Shown: positions 43,489 through 54,030, numbered from the stretch's first letter. The stretch: 64,000 nt of DNA from JBLHZY01 sp047631555 (GCA_047631555.1 JBLHZY010000002.1:310001-374000), one strand, 5' to 3'. Numbers and translations are program-made. Notes: a model not told the origin generated them from the letters alone.

Positions 43489-46332
43489 CTAGGAGTGCGC
43501 GGACTGGCCGTCTTTTTCCGGTGGCTTTGGTAGCAATTGGTCGCCCAACGGGTTTTCCCAAGTTGTTTCAGGAAGAATTTCAGGCGCATCCATTGGGTCC
43601 AAGGGGCCGGGGGCTTTGACGGGCTCTTCACTTACGGGAATTGGCGATGTTTCTTCTGGGGAGGCCGTGTGAGGCGCTTTGATAGGCGAGATTTCGGTTG
43701 GCGTTTCAACAGGTGCGGTTGGCGGAAGCGGCGCAGAAGGCAAGGCCTCCAAGGTCGGTGTGGGCGCCGCCTGTGATAGGGGTGCTGGTGCTGCGGGTTC
43801 GCTCGGCGCAGTTTCAACCAATGGCGGCTGAACCGGCGCGCAGCCTTGCGGGGCCTCTTCTTCGATGCGCCCAATGATGGCGGCTTTGCGGAGCGGCTTT
43901 GTTAGGTAGTGATCAAGGCCCGCGGCGAGGATTTCTTGGTCGTCTCCTGCCATTGCATGGGCGGTGAGGGCGACAATTGGAATATGCCCGCCGCTTTGCG
44001 CTTCAAGCGCGCGGATTTGGCGGGTGGCTTCTTTTCCATCGACCTCTGGCATCGAGATATCCATGAAAATAAGATCGGGCGAGAAGCTTTGATATAGCTC
44101 GATGGCTTCGCGGCCGTTGCTCGCGAAGGTGAGCTCAATATCGAGGGTTTTGACCATTTTTCTAAAGACGAGCTGGTTGGTTTTGTTGTCTTCGGCGGCA
44201 AGGATTCGCATTTTGCGCGCTTCCAGTGGTGCAGGGATTTCAGGCGCGCGCGATACAGGGATTTCTGGCGCAGCTTGCGGCAGTTCTTCGGGTTCTTCAA
44301 CGGCAAGCGTTGCCTCGATCTGCGGCGGCACGGGCGCTTCAGCTTCGACGGTTTCAACAGGAGCATCGGGGGAAGGCGTCTCGAGAGGCGCTAGGTCAAC
44401 GGGCGCGGGCAAGTCTGCCTCAGGCTCAACCACCGAGCTTGCCTCAGGCTCAACCACCGAGCTCGCCTCAGGCTCAACAACCGAGCTCGCCTCTGGCTCA
44501 ACAACCGGGGCTGCCTCAGGCTCACCAACCGGGGCGGGCGTTTGGGGCATTTCAACAATTTCGATCAGAGGTGCGGGCTCAGCTTGAGCAGGTATCGAGA
44601 TTGGGTTTTGTTTGGGTGCTTCGAGATCAGACAGTGTTTGGGTGAGATCACGGCGCAGCAGGGGCTTTTGCAGCATTTTGGTGCCTTGGAGGCTCAATTT
44701 GCTGGCCGAGACAGGTCCGGCCGTCATCAGGAGTATGGGTGTTTCGCCTTGGACTGCGCGGATATCCTGAACGAGCGCGTCGATGTCGACACCAGGCAAG
44801 GACTGGTCGATGAGATATATGTCGCCCGGCGCAGGCCAAGCTTGGCGCAGCGCGTCATGGCTATCAAATTCAGCAACTTCGAGACCAAGGCGGCGCAGTT
44901 GCTTTTCAACGATTGAGCGATGCGCCTCTTGATGGTCAATGAGAACAGCGCGGTGAATCCAGCTTGGCACTGTGATGGTCCGTTCGTTTGCGGGTTCTGC
45001 GACGGGCATTGTGATGTGAAAGCCAAAACAGGACCCTTGGCCGTATTCGCTTTCGGCCCAGATTTCGCCGCCCATCAAGACAACCAATTCTTTGGTGATG
45101 GCTAGGCCAAGGCCAGTTCCTTCGAACTTGCGATTGCGCTCATCTTCGACCTGGTTGAAGGAGCCGAAAACATGTTCGATCATGTCGGGTCGGATGCCGA
45201 TGCCGGTATCTTCGACGGAGACATGCACGCGCTCTTCGATGCCGTCGCCTTGGGGGAGGCCAACAGCGCGGATTAGGACATGGCCTTTGTCGGTGAATTT
45301 CACCGCATTGCCGATTAGGTTGATCAAGATCTGACGCAACCGCCCGGAATCGCCAATAAATTTAGCAGGCAGGAACATATCGAAATCGATAATCAGATCG
45401 ACGCCTTTTTCATGCGCGGCAGGCTGAAGCAGGATGACAACCTCGTGGATGCAGCGCTCCAGATCGAATTCGGCGGAATGCAGGATAAGCTTTTCGGCTT
45501 CGATTTTGGAGTAATCGAGCACGTCATTGATCAGGCCAAGCAGCGCCTCGCCAGAGCTTTTGATTGTATTGACATAGAGGCGCTGTTCTTCATCAAGAAT
45601 GCCCTCGGTAAGCAACTCGGCCATGCCAACGACGCCGTTCATTGGGGTGCGCAGCTCATGGCTCATATTGGCAAGGAAGGCGGATTTGGCGCGGTTGGCC
45701 GCCTCGGCCTTGTTGCGCGCCTCTTTCAGCTCGCTTTCATATTTGATCGTATCGGTAATATCGAGCGCGAGCGAAACCATATCGCCATCGCGCGAGCGAC
45801 GATCAATGCATTTGATATAGGTGCCGTTCCAGAGGCGAATTGTGACCGGTTCAATCACCTGGCCATACCAACGGGTTAGCGCCATATCGATCCATTCGCG
45901 CCGCGAGAATTTGCCGATATCTACGAGGCCTTCATCGACCATAAGATGAACAACTTCCTCGTAGGAAATCCCCATTTTGACCATTTCGAGATCTTCAAAC
46001 AGGCCCAGATAGGCGCCATTTGCGGCGATCATCACATCTTTTTGGTCAAAAACCGCGAAGCCATCATCGATTGTTTGGACCGAATCCCATAGGCGGCGCT
46101 CAGCGATCGTGACGGCTTGGTTGGCGCGTTCTAGATCCTCAAGGACCTGATCATTGCGTCCGCGCAAAACTTCGGTTTCTTCGCGCTTGACGATAATTTC
46201 GTTGGAAAGGCTGCGCGCATGTCTCTCAAGCTTTTGATTTGCTTTGAAAAGTTCGGCTTGCTTGGATTCAAGTAGACGTTCGGCGGCAAGCCTTGCGCGG
46301 CGTTCGTGTGCAAAATCATCAGTTTGGCTCAT
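43489..46332 (-). CDS. Hybrid sensor histidine kinase with two receiver domains
   Basis: This is a 947-residue cytoplasmic-looking kinase; no membrane helix is visible. Residues 10-80 are a coiled coil, and about 80-195 a PAS domain. The HisKA domain has H225 in SHELRTP, and the HATPase has the N box around N342 and GTGLGLA. A first receiver lies at about 462-570 with D509 but an incomplete acidic pocket. A Pro/Glu linker with VVEPEASS repeats follows, then a full second receiver at about 707-825 with D758 in FMDISMP, and a Pro-rich tail of about 120 residues. I start at 46332 (spacing to GGAG is better than for the ATG at 46338). No response regulator or Hpt gene adjoins it; the signal is unknown. 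Confidence 0.88.
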   Translation of the reverse strand: MSQTDDFAHERRARLAAERLLESKQAELFKANQKLERHARSLSNEIIVKREETEVLRGRNDQVLEDLERANQAVTIAERRLWDSVQTIDDGFAVFDQKDVMIAANGAYLGLFEDLEMVKMGISYEEVVHLMVDEGLVDIGKFSRREWIDMALTRWYGQVIEPVTIRLWNGTYIKCIDRRSRDGDMVSLALDITDTIKYESELKEARNKAEAANRAKSAFLANMSHELRTPMNGVVGMAELLTEGILDEEQRLYVNTIKSSGEALLGLINDVLDYSKIEAEKLILHSAEFDLERCIHEVVILLQPAAHEKGVDLIIDFDMFLPAKFIGDSGRLRQILINLIGNAVKFTDKGHVLIRAVGLPQGDGIEERVHVSVEDTGIGIRPDMIEHVFGSFNQVEDERNRKFEGTGLGLAITKELVVLMGGEIWAESEYGQGSCFGFHITMPVAEPANERTITVPSWIHRAVLIDHQEAHRSIVEKQLRRLGLEVAEFDSHDALRQAWPAPGDIYLIDQSLPGVDIDALVQDIRAVQGETPILLMTAGPVSASKLSLQGTKMLQKPLLRRDLTQTLSDLEAPKQNPISIPAQAEPAPLIEIVEMPQTPAPVGEPEAAPVVEPEASSVVEPEASSVVEPEASSVVEPEADLPAPVDLAPLETPSPDAPVETVEAEAPVPPQIEATLAVEEPEELPQAAPEIPVSRAPEIPAPLEARKMRILAAEDNKTNQLVFRKMVKTLDIELTFASNGREAIELYQSFSPDLIFMDISMPEVDGKEATRQIRALEAQSGGHIPIVALTAHAMAGDDQEILAAGLDHYLTKPLRKAAIIGRIEEEAPQGCAPVQPPLVETAPSEPAAPAPLSQAAPTPTLEALPSAPLPPTAPVETPTEISPIKAPHTASPEETSPIPVSEEPVKAPGPLDPMDAPEILPETTWENPLGDQLLPKPPEKDGQSAHS
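44417..44536 (-). repeat. Five 24-bp in-frame tandem repeats in the kinase linker
   Basis: Five consecutive 24-bp units, each beginning GCCTCAGGCTCAACMACCG on the plus strand or close to it, encode the octapeptide repeat SSVVEPEA on the minus strand. The two left-hand and two central units are nearly identical, while the last two have drifted. The period is a multiple of three, so changes in copy number would keep the kinase in frame. Confidence 0.9.
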
Positions 46333-46497
46333 GCCCATTCTCTCCGTCAGTCGCAGGCTGTTTCTGGCGCTACGTTTCGGCATTTTGGCGCAATGAAGTG
46401 AACAGGGCCTTAACCGAGATGAATGGGCGGCGGGGAATCATTTGATCCTGTGGGCTGGGCTGTGCGAGCATGGGATATTATTAAAAAGGAGATTTTG

Positions 46498-49400
46498 ATG
46501 CGCTGGGTTTCTCAAGGGTTTGCGGCATTGGCCGTTGTTATGTTTTCCACGCTTCCGGCGTTCGCCGAGGGCCCAATTCCAGAGCGGCGCATCGCCATCT
46601 CGCGTAACGTAGATTTTTACGGCGCAGACTTGGCCAATATTTTCGATGTGACATTGGAGGCCTGCCAAATCGCTTGCCTTTCAAATGCCCGGTGCGAGGC
46701 CTTTACATATAACAGCCGCTCGCAGTCCTGTTTCCCGAAGTCTTCTATCTCTGAGCGGGTTGAATATGAGGGCGCGATTTCGGCGCAGGTTTTGGCCAGC
46801 GATCCAAGGGTTTTGGCGCGGGCTGATGCGCGGGTAGGTGAGCTGAGCTTTTTGAGCAGCCGCGATATTGCGCGCGCGCGTGACATGGCCGAAAGCTTGC
46901 CGCGCGATCATGCCGTTGGCAGCTGGAGCGTTGAGGATTTTTTACGCAGTCAGGAAAAGGCGCGCGGTGAGGATCGTTTGAGCGATGCGCGCTGGTTTAC
47001 GGGGGCTGCGATCGTTTTGTCGGATGCGCCTGATCTTTGGGTCGATTATGCGGTGCAATCGCTGGAATTTGCCGCGACGCGTAATAACGATAAGCGCAAG
47101 TATCAGCTGTCTGCCATTGATGCGTCGATCAACGGGTATTTGCGGGCGGAATCCGCGCCTATTCGTGCCTCTGCTTTGGCGGTGATGGCGCAGGCGTTTG
47201 AGACGCAGGGGCGGGGCCGCGATATGATCCCGGCGCTTCGTTTGGCCCAAGCGTTGCAGCCCCGTGATGATACGGCGCGCGCGCTTGACAAGGCGATTGG
47301 CAAATATGGGTTTCGCGTGATTGAGCACCGCGTTGATAGTGATGCCGCACAGCCGCGGATTTGCGCGGAATTCTCCCAGAGCTTGGTTGAGAGTGGCGTC
47401 GATTATGATCCCTTTGTGCAGGTTGAGGATGCAGGTCTTGTGGCCGAGGCAGAGGGGCATCAGCTTTGTCTGTCTGGCGTCAAGCACGGCGCGCGCTACC
47501 GGGTGACTTTGCGCGAAGGCCTTCCGGCCGCATCGGGCGAAGTTTTGACGCGTTCTGTTGATTTGGTGCTTTATGTGCGCGATCGCGAGCCGAAGGTTTG
47601 GTTTCCTGGGCGGGGCTATATCCTGCCTGCCGGTGGGCCTGTGGCTTTGCCGCTTTCGGGGGTGAATGTAAGTGAGGTGGCGCTGACGCTTTCGAAGGTT
47701 TCGGATCGCAATTTGGTGCGTGCTGTGCGCGAGGATTTCTTTGGGGCGCGCATGTCGTATTGGATGGGTAAGCAGTTTAACCGCGACATTGCGCAAGAGG
47801 TTTGGTCCGGTACGGGCACGCTTGAGATGCAGCTCAATACAGACGTGACAACACGTTTGCCGATTGGCGAAGGTGCGGGGGATTTGGAGCCGGGAGTTTA
47901 TGTGCTTTCGGCGCGGGTTCCGGGCGGGGATGACTATGATGATCCGACGGCGACACAGTGGTTTGTTGTCTCTGATCTTGGCTTGGCGACGATGCAGGGC
48001 AGTGATGGATTGCATGTGTTCGTGCGCTCGCTTGGCTCGGCTGATCCGCTTGAGGGCGCGGAGGTGACGTTGCTTTCAAACGCGAATGCGGTGCTGGGAA
48101 CGGCTTTGAGCGATGCGCAGGGCTATGCGCTTTTCGCGCCAGGGCTTTCGCGCGGATTGGGGGCCAAAGCGCCTGCGATGATCAGCGTGAAGCGGGTGGA
48201 TGGTTCCAATGAACTGGACGATTTGGCGTTTTTGCCGCTGGAGGGGCCTGCGTTTGATCTTTCAGATCGCGGCGTCGAGGGGCGCGCGCCTGCGGGGCCA
48301 ATTGATGTTTTCCTCACAACAGATCGCGGCGCATACCACGCAGGCGAAGTGATCCATGCGACGGCTTTGGCGCGCGACCCAAAGGTTGCCGCGCTTGAGG
48401 GCTTGCCGCTTACGGCCGTTTTGAGCCGCCCAGATGGGGTTGAATACAGTCGCGGATTGGCGCAATCGGTTTTGGCTGGTGGGCATGTCTTTGCATTGCC
48501 TGTTGGCGCAACTGTTGCGCGCGGGACGTGGCGTTTGGCGCTTTACTCTGATCCTGAGGCGCCCTCCTTGGCCGAAACCACGGTTTTGATCGAGGATTTC
48601 TTGCCCGAGCGGATCGATTTTGATCTGGCCTTGCCAGAGGGCGATTTACAGGCCAGCGACCATGCGCCGCTTAGCATTGATGCGCGATACCTTTATGGCG
48701 CGCCTGCGGGCGGGCTTGAGATTGAGGGCGAAGTTCAACTGATTGCGGCGCGCGGCTTGGCAGATTATCCGGGCTATCGTTTTGGCCGCCACGATCAGCG
48801 CTTTGACAGCATTGGCGCGGGGCTGCCTGCGGGCTTGCGCACGGATGCGCAAGGCAAAGCGATTGTTGAAATGCGCCTTCCGGTGATTGATCAAGAAGGC
48901 CGGGCAGCGCGCCCCTTAGAGGCGCGGATTACAGCGCGCATTTCCGAAGGCTCAGGCCGCCCGGTTGAGCGCGAAATCATCCGTGCCGTGGCGCCGACAG
49001 GCGCGATGGTTGGGATCAAACCTGCGTTTGAAGATGATCTAGAAGAAGGCGCAATGGCGCGCTTTGATGTGCTTACCTTGGGCGCGAATGGCGCGCCTGA
49101 AGCGATGGATTTGGTTTGGGAAGTGAACCGCCTGACGACCAATTATCAATGGTATACCGCTGGCGGCGATTGGAACTGGGAGCCGGTGACATCGCGCAAG
49201 CGGATCGCTTCGGGCGCGATCACATCGACAGGCGATGGCGCGCCGGTTCAGATCGAAGCCCAAACCGATTGGGGCCAGTATGAGCTTCGGATAACCCGCG
49301 CGGATGGCGGCCAGTATACGGCAGGTTCGGTTGGGTTTTCTTCTGGCTGGTATGCGGCTGAGGGCGCAACAGATACGCCGGATATGCTGCAAGTCTCCCT

Positions 49401-51990
49401 TGATGCGCAGGCTTATTCTGTCGGCGATACCGCCCGTTTGCGCATCAATGCGCGCGATGCAGGCAAGGCGTTGATTACGGTGATGTCGAACCGCTTGATC
49501 GATATGAAGGCGGTCGAGCTTGCCCAAGGAGAGAGCGAAATTGATCTACCTGTGACGGATGAATGGGGTGCGGGTGCTTATGTCACCGCGACGCTTATTC
49601 GCCCGCTTGATCGGGCCGGGTCGCGCAACCCAACCCGCGCTTTGGGGCTTGCTTACGCGCCTGTCGCGCCGGGCAAACGGGCGCTTAAGGTGGCCTTTGA
49701 TATGCCGGAGGAGGCCGCACCGCGCGGCCCGATGGATATTGCTCTGCGGGTGAGCGGGGCTGCGCCGGGCGAGCAGATTTATGCAACGATTGCTGCGGTG
49801 GACGTCGGCATTCTCAATCTCACAGGTTTCGCGGCACCCGATCCAAGTGAATACTATTTCGGCCAGCGCCGTCTTGGGATGGGGCTTCGGGATATTTATG
49901 GACGGCTGATTGATGGCATGTCTGGCGCGATGGGAACAGTGCGCTCTGGCGGCGATGCGATGGCGCAGATGCGGATGCAATCGCCCCCGCCGACCCAAGA
50001 ACTGATGGCGGCTTTCTCTGGCCCGCTTGAGGTTGGGGCGGATGGCATGGCGCGCACGCAGATTGATTTGCCCGCGTTTAATGGCACTGTGCGCTTGATG
50101 GCTGTGGCGTGGTCTTTGAGCGCAATTGGGCAAGCGGACACAGATGTTTTGGTGCGTGATCCTGTCGTGCTGACCGCTACATTGCCGCGCTTTATGGCGC
50201 CGGGGGATCGCGCGCGGATGCTGCTTGAGATCGCCCATGCGAAAGGGCCTTCTGGGCCGATTGAGCTTGGCTTTGTCGCAGATGGATTGGCGCTTGATCT
50301 GCGTGGTCTCTCGCAAGACCTTGAGATCAAAGAGGGCCAAAAGCTTGCACTCAACATCCCGCTTGAGGCCCTATCCCCGGGTGATCACAGCATCAAAATA
50401 TCGCTCAAAACGCCGGGCGGTGAGCAGCTTTCGCAGACGATTGCGATGGCGGTTCGGCGCAACGATCCAGAGATCACCCAAACGCGCCGCCTCTCTCTTG
50501 CGTCGGGCAAAAGCTTTACCCTGTCGCGAGATGTTTTTGCCGGGCTTGCGCCGGGAACTGGGCGCGCCTCGCTCGCCATCGGACCGCTGGCGCGCTTTGA
50601 TGTGCCGGGGCTGTTGCAGGCGCTTGATCGCTATCCATATGGCTGCACCGAGCAAGTGACCTCTCGTGCGCTGCCGCTGCTCTACCTTGATGAGGTGGCG
50701 ACAGCGATGGGGCTTGGTTCGCGCGATCAGGTGAGCCTGCGGATCAGCCAAGCAATTGGGGCGGTTCTGGCCAATCAAGATAGCAACGGGGCCTTTGGGC
50801 TTTGGGGGGCTGGTTCGGGCGATTTGTGGCTTGATGCCTATGTTTCGGATTTCCTCTCAAGGGCGCGCGCCCAAGGGCATGACATCCCCGATAAGGCGTT
50901 TCGCGGCGCAATGGATAACCTGCGCAACCGAGTGAACTATGCCGCTGATTTCGATGAAGGCGGTGGTGAGCTTGCCTATGCGCTTTATGTTTTGGCGCGC
51001 GAAGGGGCGGCCTCGGTTGGCGATCTGCGCTACTATGCGGATGTAAAGCGCGATGCCTTTACCTCGCCGCTTGGTGCGGCCCAGCTTGGCGCGGCTTTGG
51101 CGGCTTACGGCGATCCAACGCGGGCGGATCGGATGTTTCGTCGGGCTGGGTCTTTGCTTGCGGATCAAGGCGATGGGTCTCGCCAAACGTGGCGCGCGGA
51201 TTACGGCACGCCACAGCGCGATGCGGCGGCTGTATTGACGCTGGCTGTTGAGGCGGGTTCAAACGCGGTTGATCGTGAAAGCCTGAGTGCGCGCTTGTCA
51301 CCCCGCGCAGGAACGCGCGCGCTGTCGACGCAAGAGCGCGTCTGGCAATTGCTGGCGGCAAATGCGCTGATTGGGGATGGCAGTGGGGCCGAGGGGATTT
51401 TGCTCAACGGCGCGGTGCCAAGCGGGCCATTGGTGCGCGCGCTCGATGACCAACCCGGCGCGCAAAACGCTGTGTTTGACAACACCTCCGCGCGCGATGT
51501 TCAGCTCACCCTGACAACCTTCGGCATCCCCGAAGTGGCCGAGCCAGCAGGCGGCAATGGCTATGCGATCACGCGCGAATATTATTCGATGGACGGGGCG
51601 CCGATTGATCCGGCAAATATTGTGCAAGGCGCGCGCATGGTGGCTGTGCTGAACGTTCAGCCTTGGAGCAATTCAGAGGCGCGCTTGATGATTTCGGATC
51701 CGCTGCCAGCGGGCTTTGAGATTGATAATCCGAACCTGCTGCGCGCGGGCGATATTGCTGCGCTTGATTGGCTCAAAGTGATGCGCAACACTGAGACGAC
51801 CGAGTTTCGCGCGGATCGCTTTTTGGCGGCTGTTGATTGGCGCTCGGAGGATGCGTTTCGCTTGGCCTATGTTGTCCGCGCGATCACGCCGGGTGCGTTT
51901 CATCATCCCGCCGCCAGCGTTGAAGACATGTACCGCCCAACGTTTCGCGCCCATAGCGAGACGGGCCGCGTTGTGATTGCGGCGCAGTAG
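46498..51990 (+). CDS. Alpha-2-macroglobulin family protein with N-terminal PAN domain
   Basis: This is a bacterial alpha-2-macroglobulin of 1830 residues, a periplasmic protease trap. A Sec signal ends near AFA-EG (residue 23), with no lipobox, unlike E. coli YfhM. Residues about 32-95 form a PAN/Apple-like domain with C56, C60, C66 and C78. The MG domains and the alpha-2-macroglobulin core follow, and the thioester motif CTEQ is intact at 1383-1386 (YPYGCTEQVTS), followed by the helical thioester domain (NGAFGLWGAGSGDLWLDAYV). AAGGAG lies 6 bp before the ATG. pbpC begins 6 bp after the stop; pairing with this penicillin-binding protein is typical and fits cell-wall repair after protease attack. 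Confidence 0.92.
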   Translation: MRWVSQGFAALAVVMFSTLPAFAEGPIPERRIAISRNVDFYGADLANIFDVTLEACQIACLSNARCEAFTYNSRSQSCFPKSSISERVEYEGAISAQVLASDPRVLARADARVGELSFLSSRDIARARDMAESLPRDHAVGSWSVEDFLRSQEKARGEDRLSDARWFTGAAIVLSDAPDLWVDYAVQSLEFAATRNNDKRKYQLSAIDASINGYLRAESAPIRASALAVMAQAFETQGRGRDMIPALRLAQALQPRDDTARALDKAIGKYGFRVIEHRVDSDAAQPRICAEFSQSLVESGVDYDPFVQVEDAGLVAEAEGHQLCLSGVKHGARYRVTLREGLPAASGEVLTRSVDLVLYVRDREPKVWFPGRGYILPAGGPVALPLSGVNVSEVALTLSKVSDRNLVRAVREDFFGARMSYWMGKQFNRDIAQEVWSGTGTLEMQLNTDVTTRLPIGEGAGDLEPGVYVLSARVPGGDDYDDPTATQWFVVSDLGLATMQGSDGLHVFVRSLGSADPLEGAEVTLLSNANAVLGTALSDAQGYALFAPGLSRGLGAKAPAMISVKRVDGSNELDDLAFLPLEGPAFDLSDRGVEGRAPAGPIDVFLTTDRGAYHAGEVIHATALARDPKVAALEGLPLTAVLSRPDGVEYSRGLAQSVLAGGHVFALPVGATVARGTWRLALYSDPEAPSLAETTVLIEDFLPERIDFDLALPEGDLQASDHAPLSIDARYLYGAPAGGLEIEGEVQLIAARGLADYPGYRFGRHDQRFDSIGAGLPAGLRTDAQGKAIVEMRLPVIDQEGRAARPLEARITARISEGSGRPVEREIIRAVAPTGAMVGIKPAFEDDLEEGAMARFDVLTLGANGAPEAMDLVWEVNRLTTNYQWYTAGGDWNWEPVTSRKRIASGAITSTGDGAPVQIEAQTDWGQYELRITRADGGQYTAGSVGFSSGWYAAEGATDTPDMLQVSLDAQAYSVGDTARLRINARDAGKALITVMSNRLIDMKAVELAQGESEIDLPVTDEWGAGAYVTATLIRPLDRAGSRNPTRALGLAYAPVAPGKRALKVAFDMPEEAAPRGPMDIALRVSGAAPGEQIYATIAAVDVGILNLTGFAAPDPSEYYFGQRRLGMGLRDIYGRLIDGMSGAMGTVRSGGDAMAQMRMQSPPPTQELMAAFSGPLEVGADGMARTQIDLPAFNGTVRLMAVAWSLSAIGQADTDVLVRDPVVLTATLPRFMAPGDRARMLLEIAHAKGPSGPIELGFVADGLALDLRGLSQDLEIKEGQKLALNIPLEALSPGDHSIKISLKTPGGEQLSQTIAMAVRRNDPEITQTRRLSLASGKSFTLSRDVFAGLAPGTGRASLAIGPLARFDVPGLLQALDRYPYGCTEQVTSRALPLLYLDEVATAMGLGSRDQVSLRISQAIGAVLANQDSNGAFGLWGAGSGDLWLDAYVSDFLSRARAQGHDIPDKAFRGAMDNLRNRVNYAADFDEGGGELAYALYVLAREGAASVGDLRYYADVKRDAFTSPLGAAQLGAALAAYGDPTRADRMFRRAGSLLADQGDGSRQTWRADYGTPQRDAAAVLTLAVEAGSNAVDRESLSARLSPRAGTRALSTQERVWQLLAANALIGDGSGAEGILLNGAVPSGPLVRALDDQPGAQNAVFDNTSARDVQLTLTTFGIPEVAEPAGGNGYAITREYYSMDGAPIDPANIVQGARMVAVLNVQPWSNSEARLMISDPLPAGFEIDNPNLLRAGDIAALDWLKVMRNTETTEFRADRFLAAVDWRSEDAFRLAYVVRAITPGAFHHPAASVEDMYRPTFRAHSETGRVVIAAQ

Positions 51991-51996
51991 GCCGGC

Positions 51997-54030
51997 ATGG
52001 TGCACCGCGCGCTCATAGGGCTGGTTATCGCGCTGTTTCTGGCGGCTTTTGGGCGCGATCAGGCGGATGATTGGATTGCGCGCACAGAACTTCCGGCTTT
52101 GGTGCAGCGTCATTCCCAAGAGGTGCTGGCGCGCGATGGCGCTTTGCTGCGCGCCTATCCGGTGGCGGATGGGCGCTGGCGGCTTCAGGGCGCCCTTTCG
52201 AGCACAGATAAGCGCTTTATCGAGATGTTGATCGCTTATGAGGATAAGCGCTTTTATCGCCATCATGGTGTTGATCCGATTGCTTTGATGCGCGCCGTTG
52301 GGCAGGCTGTGCAGAGCGGTGAGATCGTTTCGGGCGGCTCGACATTAACGATGCAAGTCGCGCGGCTTTTGGAGGAGGGGCCAACGGGATCGTGGCGCGG
52401 TAAACTGCGCCAAGCGCGGGTTGCTCTCGCTCTGGAACGCAAGCTGAGCAAAGCGGAAATCCTTGATCTCTATCTGGCGCGCGCGCCTTACGGGGGCAAT
52501 ATTGAAGGGCTGCGCGCCGCCTCGCTCGCTTGGTTCGCCAAAGAACCTGCCCGCCTGACCCCGGCTCAAAGCGCGCTGCTTATTGCTCTGCCGCAATCCC
52601 CCGCCGCCCGCCGCCCAGATCGCCACCAAGAGGCAGCGAAATCCGCCCGCGATCGTGTGCTGTCCCGGCTTGCAAGGTCTGGCACTGTGTCGGCGGATGA
52701 AGCCCAAGCTGCCTTGCGCGATCCAATCCCAACTGCACGGTACAGCTTTCCAAAAAACGCCCCGCATTTGGCCGACCGTTTGCGCCGCGAAGCCCCCGAT
52801 GCCCCCCGCATCCAAACAAGCATCGATGCCGCGCTTCAGGCCAAGGTCGAGGCGCTTGCTGCGAATGCTGCGCGCGCCTATCCCGATCTAACCGCAGCGC
52901 TGATCATTGCCGATCATCAAAGCGGTGCAATCCGCGCTTATGTTGGCTCGGCCGGCTATAGCGATGCACGCCTTGGCTATGTCGATATGGCAGCGGCGAT
53001 CCGCTCGCCCGGCTCAACACTTAAGCCGCTGATCTATGGGCTCGCTTTTGATCAAGGCCTCGCTCACCCCGAAACCGTTATCGAGGATCGCCCGACCGCC
53101 TTTGGCAGCTATGCCCCGCAGAATTTCGATGGCCGTTTTCGTGGAACCATCGGCCTGCGAGAGGCTTTGATGCAATCGCTCAATATTCCCGCCGTAGCCC
53201 TTACCCAAGCCATTGGCCCTGAGCGGCTAATGGCAGGCCTGCGCCGCGCGGGCGTTGAGGCGCAATTGCCCGGGTCGGATGCGCCGGGCCTCGCGGTTGC
53301 GCTTGGCGGTGTTGGGATTTCATTGGAGGATATGGTGCAACTTTATGCGGGCATCGCGCGCGGCGGCGAAAGCATTGCACTTTCCCCGCAACCGCAAACC
53401 TCAACCGGTTCAAGCGCGCGCATCCTCTCACAGGAATCCGCTTGGCATATTGGCAATATCCTCGCCGGAATTGCCCCGCCAGCGGGCGCCGCCCGTAATG
53501 GCCTTGCCTACAAAACAGGGACCTCTTATGGCCACAGAGATGCTTGGGCCATCGGCTTTGATGGGCAGCATGTTATCGGCGTTTGGCTTGGCCGCGCAGA
53601 TGGCACGCCCGTTCCTGGGGTCTTTGGCGGCGAGCTTGCTGCGCCCGTGCTTTTTGACGCCTTTGCGCGCCTCAAACCAAAGACTGAGCCGCTCACGCCC
53701 CCACCACCAGCGACCCTGATCGCAAGCAACGCGATGCTTCCAACCCCGCTTCAACATTTCCGCCCGCGTGATGCCCTTTTCGCGGCACCATTGGATGCGC
53801 CAAAGCTGGCCTTTCCGCCAAATGGCGCGATCCTTGCTGCTGCGCCTCGCTTGATTGCAAAAGTTGAAAAAGGCCGCCCGCCGTTTATTTGGCTGCTAAA
53901 CGGGGCCGCTATCCAAAGCGCATCTTATGAGCGCCAAGCAGAACTGCCTTGGCCGGGAAGCGGTTTTTCCACGCTGGCTGTGATCGATGCAGATGGTAGA
54001 GCAGCGCGCGCCCGATTTGAGCTGGAATAA
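51997..54030 (+). CDS. pbpC: Penicillin-binding protein 1C
   Basis: This is a bifunctional peptidoglycan synthase, 677 residues. An N-terminal membrane helix (residues 5-20) is followed by the glycosyltransferase domain with IAYEDKRFYRHHGVD and GGSTLTMQVARLL. The transpeptidase has the active serine in STLK (340-343), SLN and KTGTS (from K506), so the motifs are complete. A BiPBP_C-type Ig-like domain (FPPNGAILAAAPR onward) ends the protein. It forms an operon with the alpha-2-macroglobulin gene. Confidence 0.94.
   Translation: MVHRALIGLVIALFLAAFGRDQADDWIARTELPALVQRHSQEVLARDGALLRAYPVADGRWRLQGALSSTDKRFIEMLIAYEDKRFYRHHGVDPIALMRAVGQAVQSGEIVSGGSTLTMQVARLLEEGPTGSWRGKLRQARVALALERKLSKAEILDLYLARAPYGGNIEGLRAASLAWFAKEPARLTPAQSALLIALPQSPAARRPDRHQEAAKSARDRVLSRLARSGTVSADEAQAALRDPIPTARYSFPKNAPHLADRLRREAPDAPRIQTSIDAALQAKVEALAANAARAYPDLTAALIIADHQSGAIRAYVGSAGYSDARLGYVDMAAAIRSPGSTLKPLIYGLAFDQGLAHPETVIEDRPTAFGSYAPQNFDGRFRGTIGLREALMQSLNIPAVALTQAIGPERLMAGLRRAGVEAQLPGSDAPGLAVALGGVGISLEDMVQLYAGIARGGESIALSPQPQTSTGSSARILSQESAWHIGNILAGIAPPAGAARNGLAYKTGTSYGHRDAWAIGFDGQHVIGVWLGRADGTPVPGVFGGELAAPVLFDAFARLKPKTEPLTPPPPATLIASNAMLPTPLQHFRPRDALFAAPLDAPKLAFPPNGAILAAAPRLIAKVEKGRPPFIWLLNGAAIQSASYERQAELPWPGSGFSTLAVIDADGRAARARFELE

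Noticed and set aside
44417..44536. Regular 24-bp repeats considered as a CRISPR-like array
   Set aside because: The units are contiguous without spacers and encode an in-frame octapeptide in the kinase; no cas genes are present.
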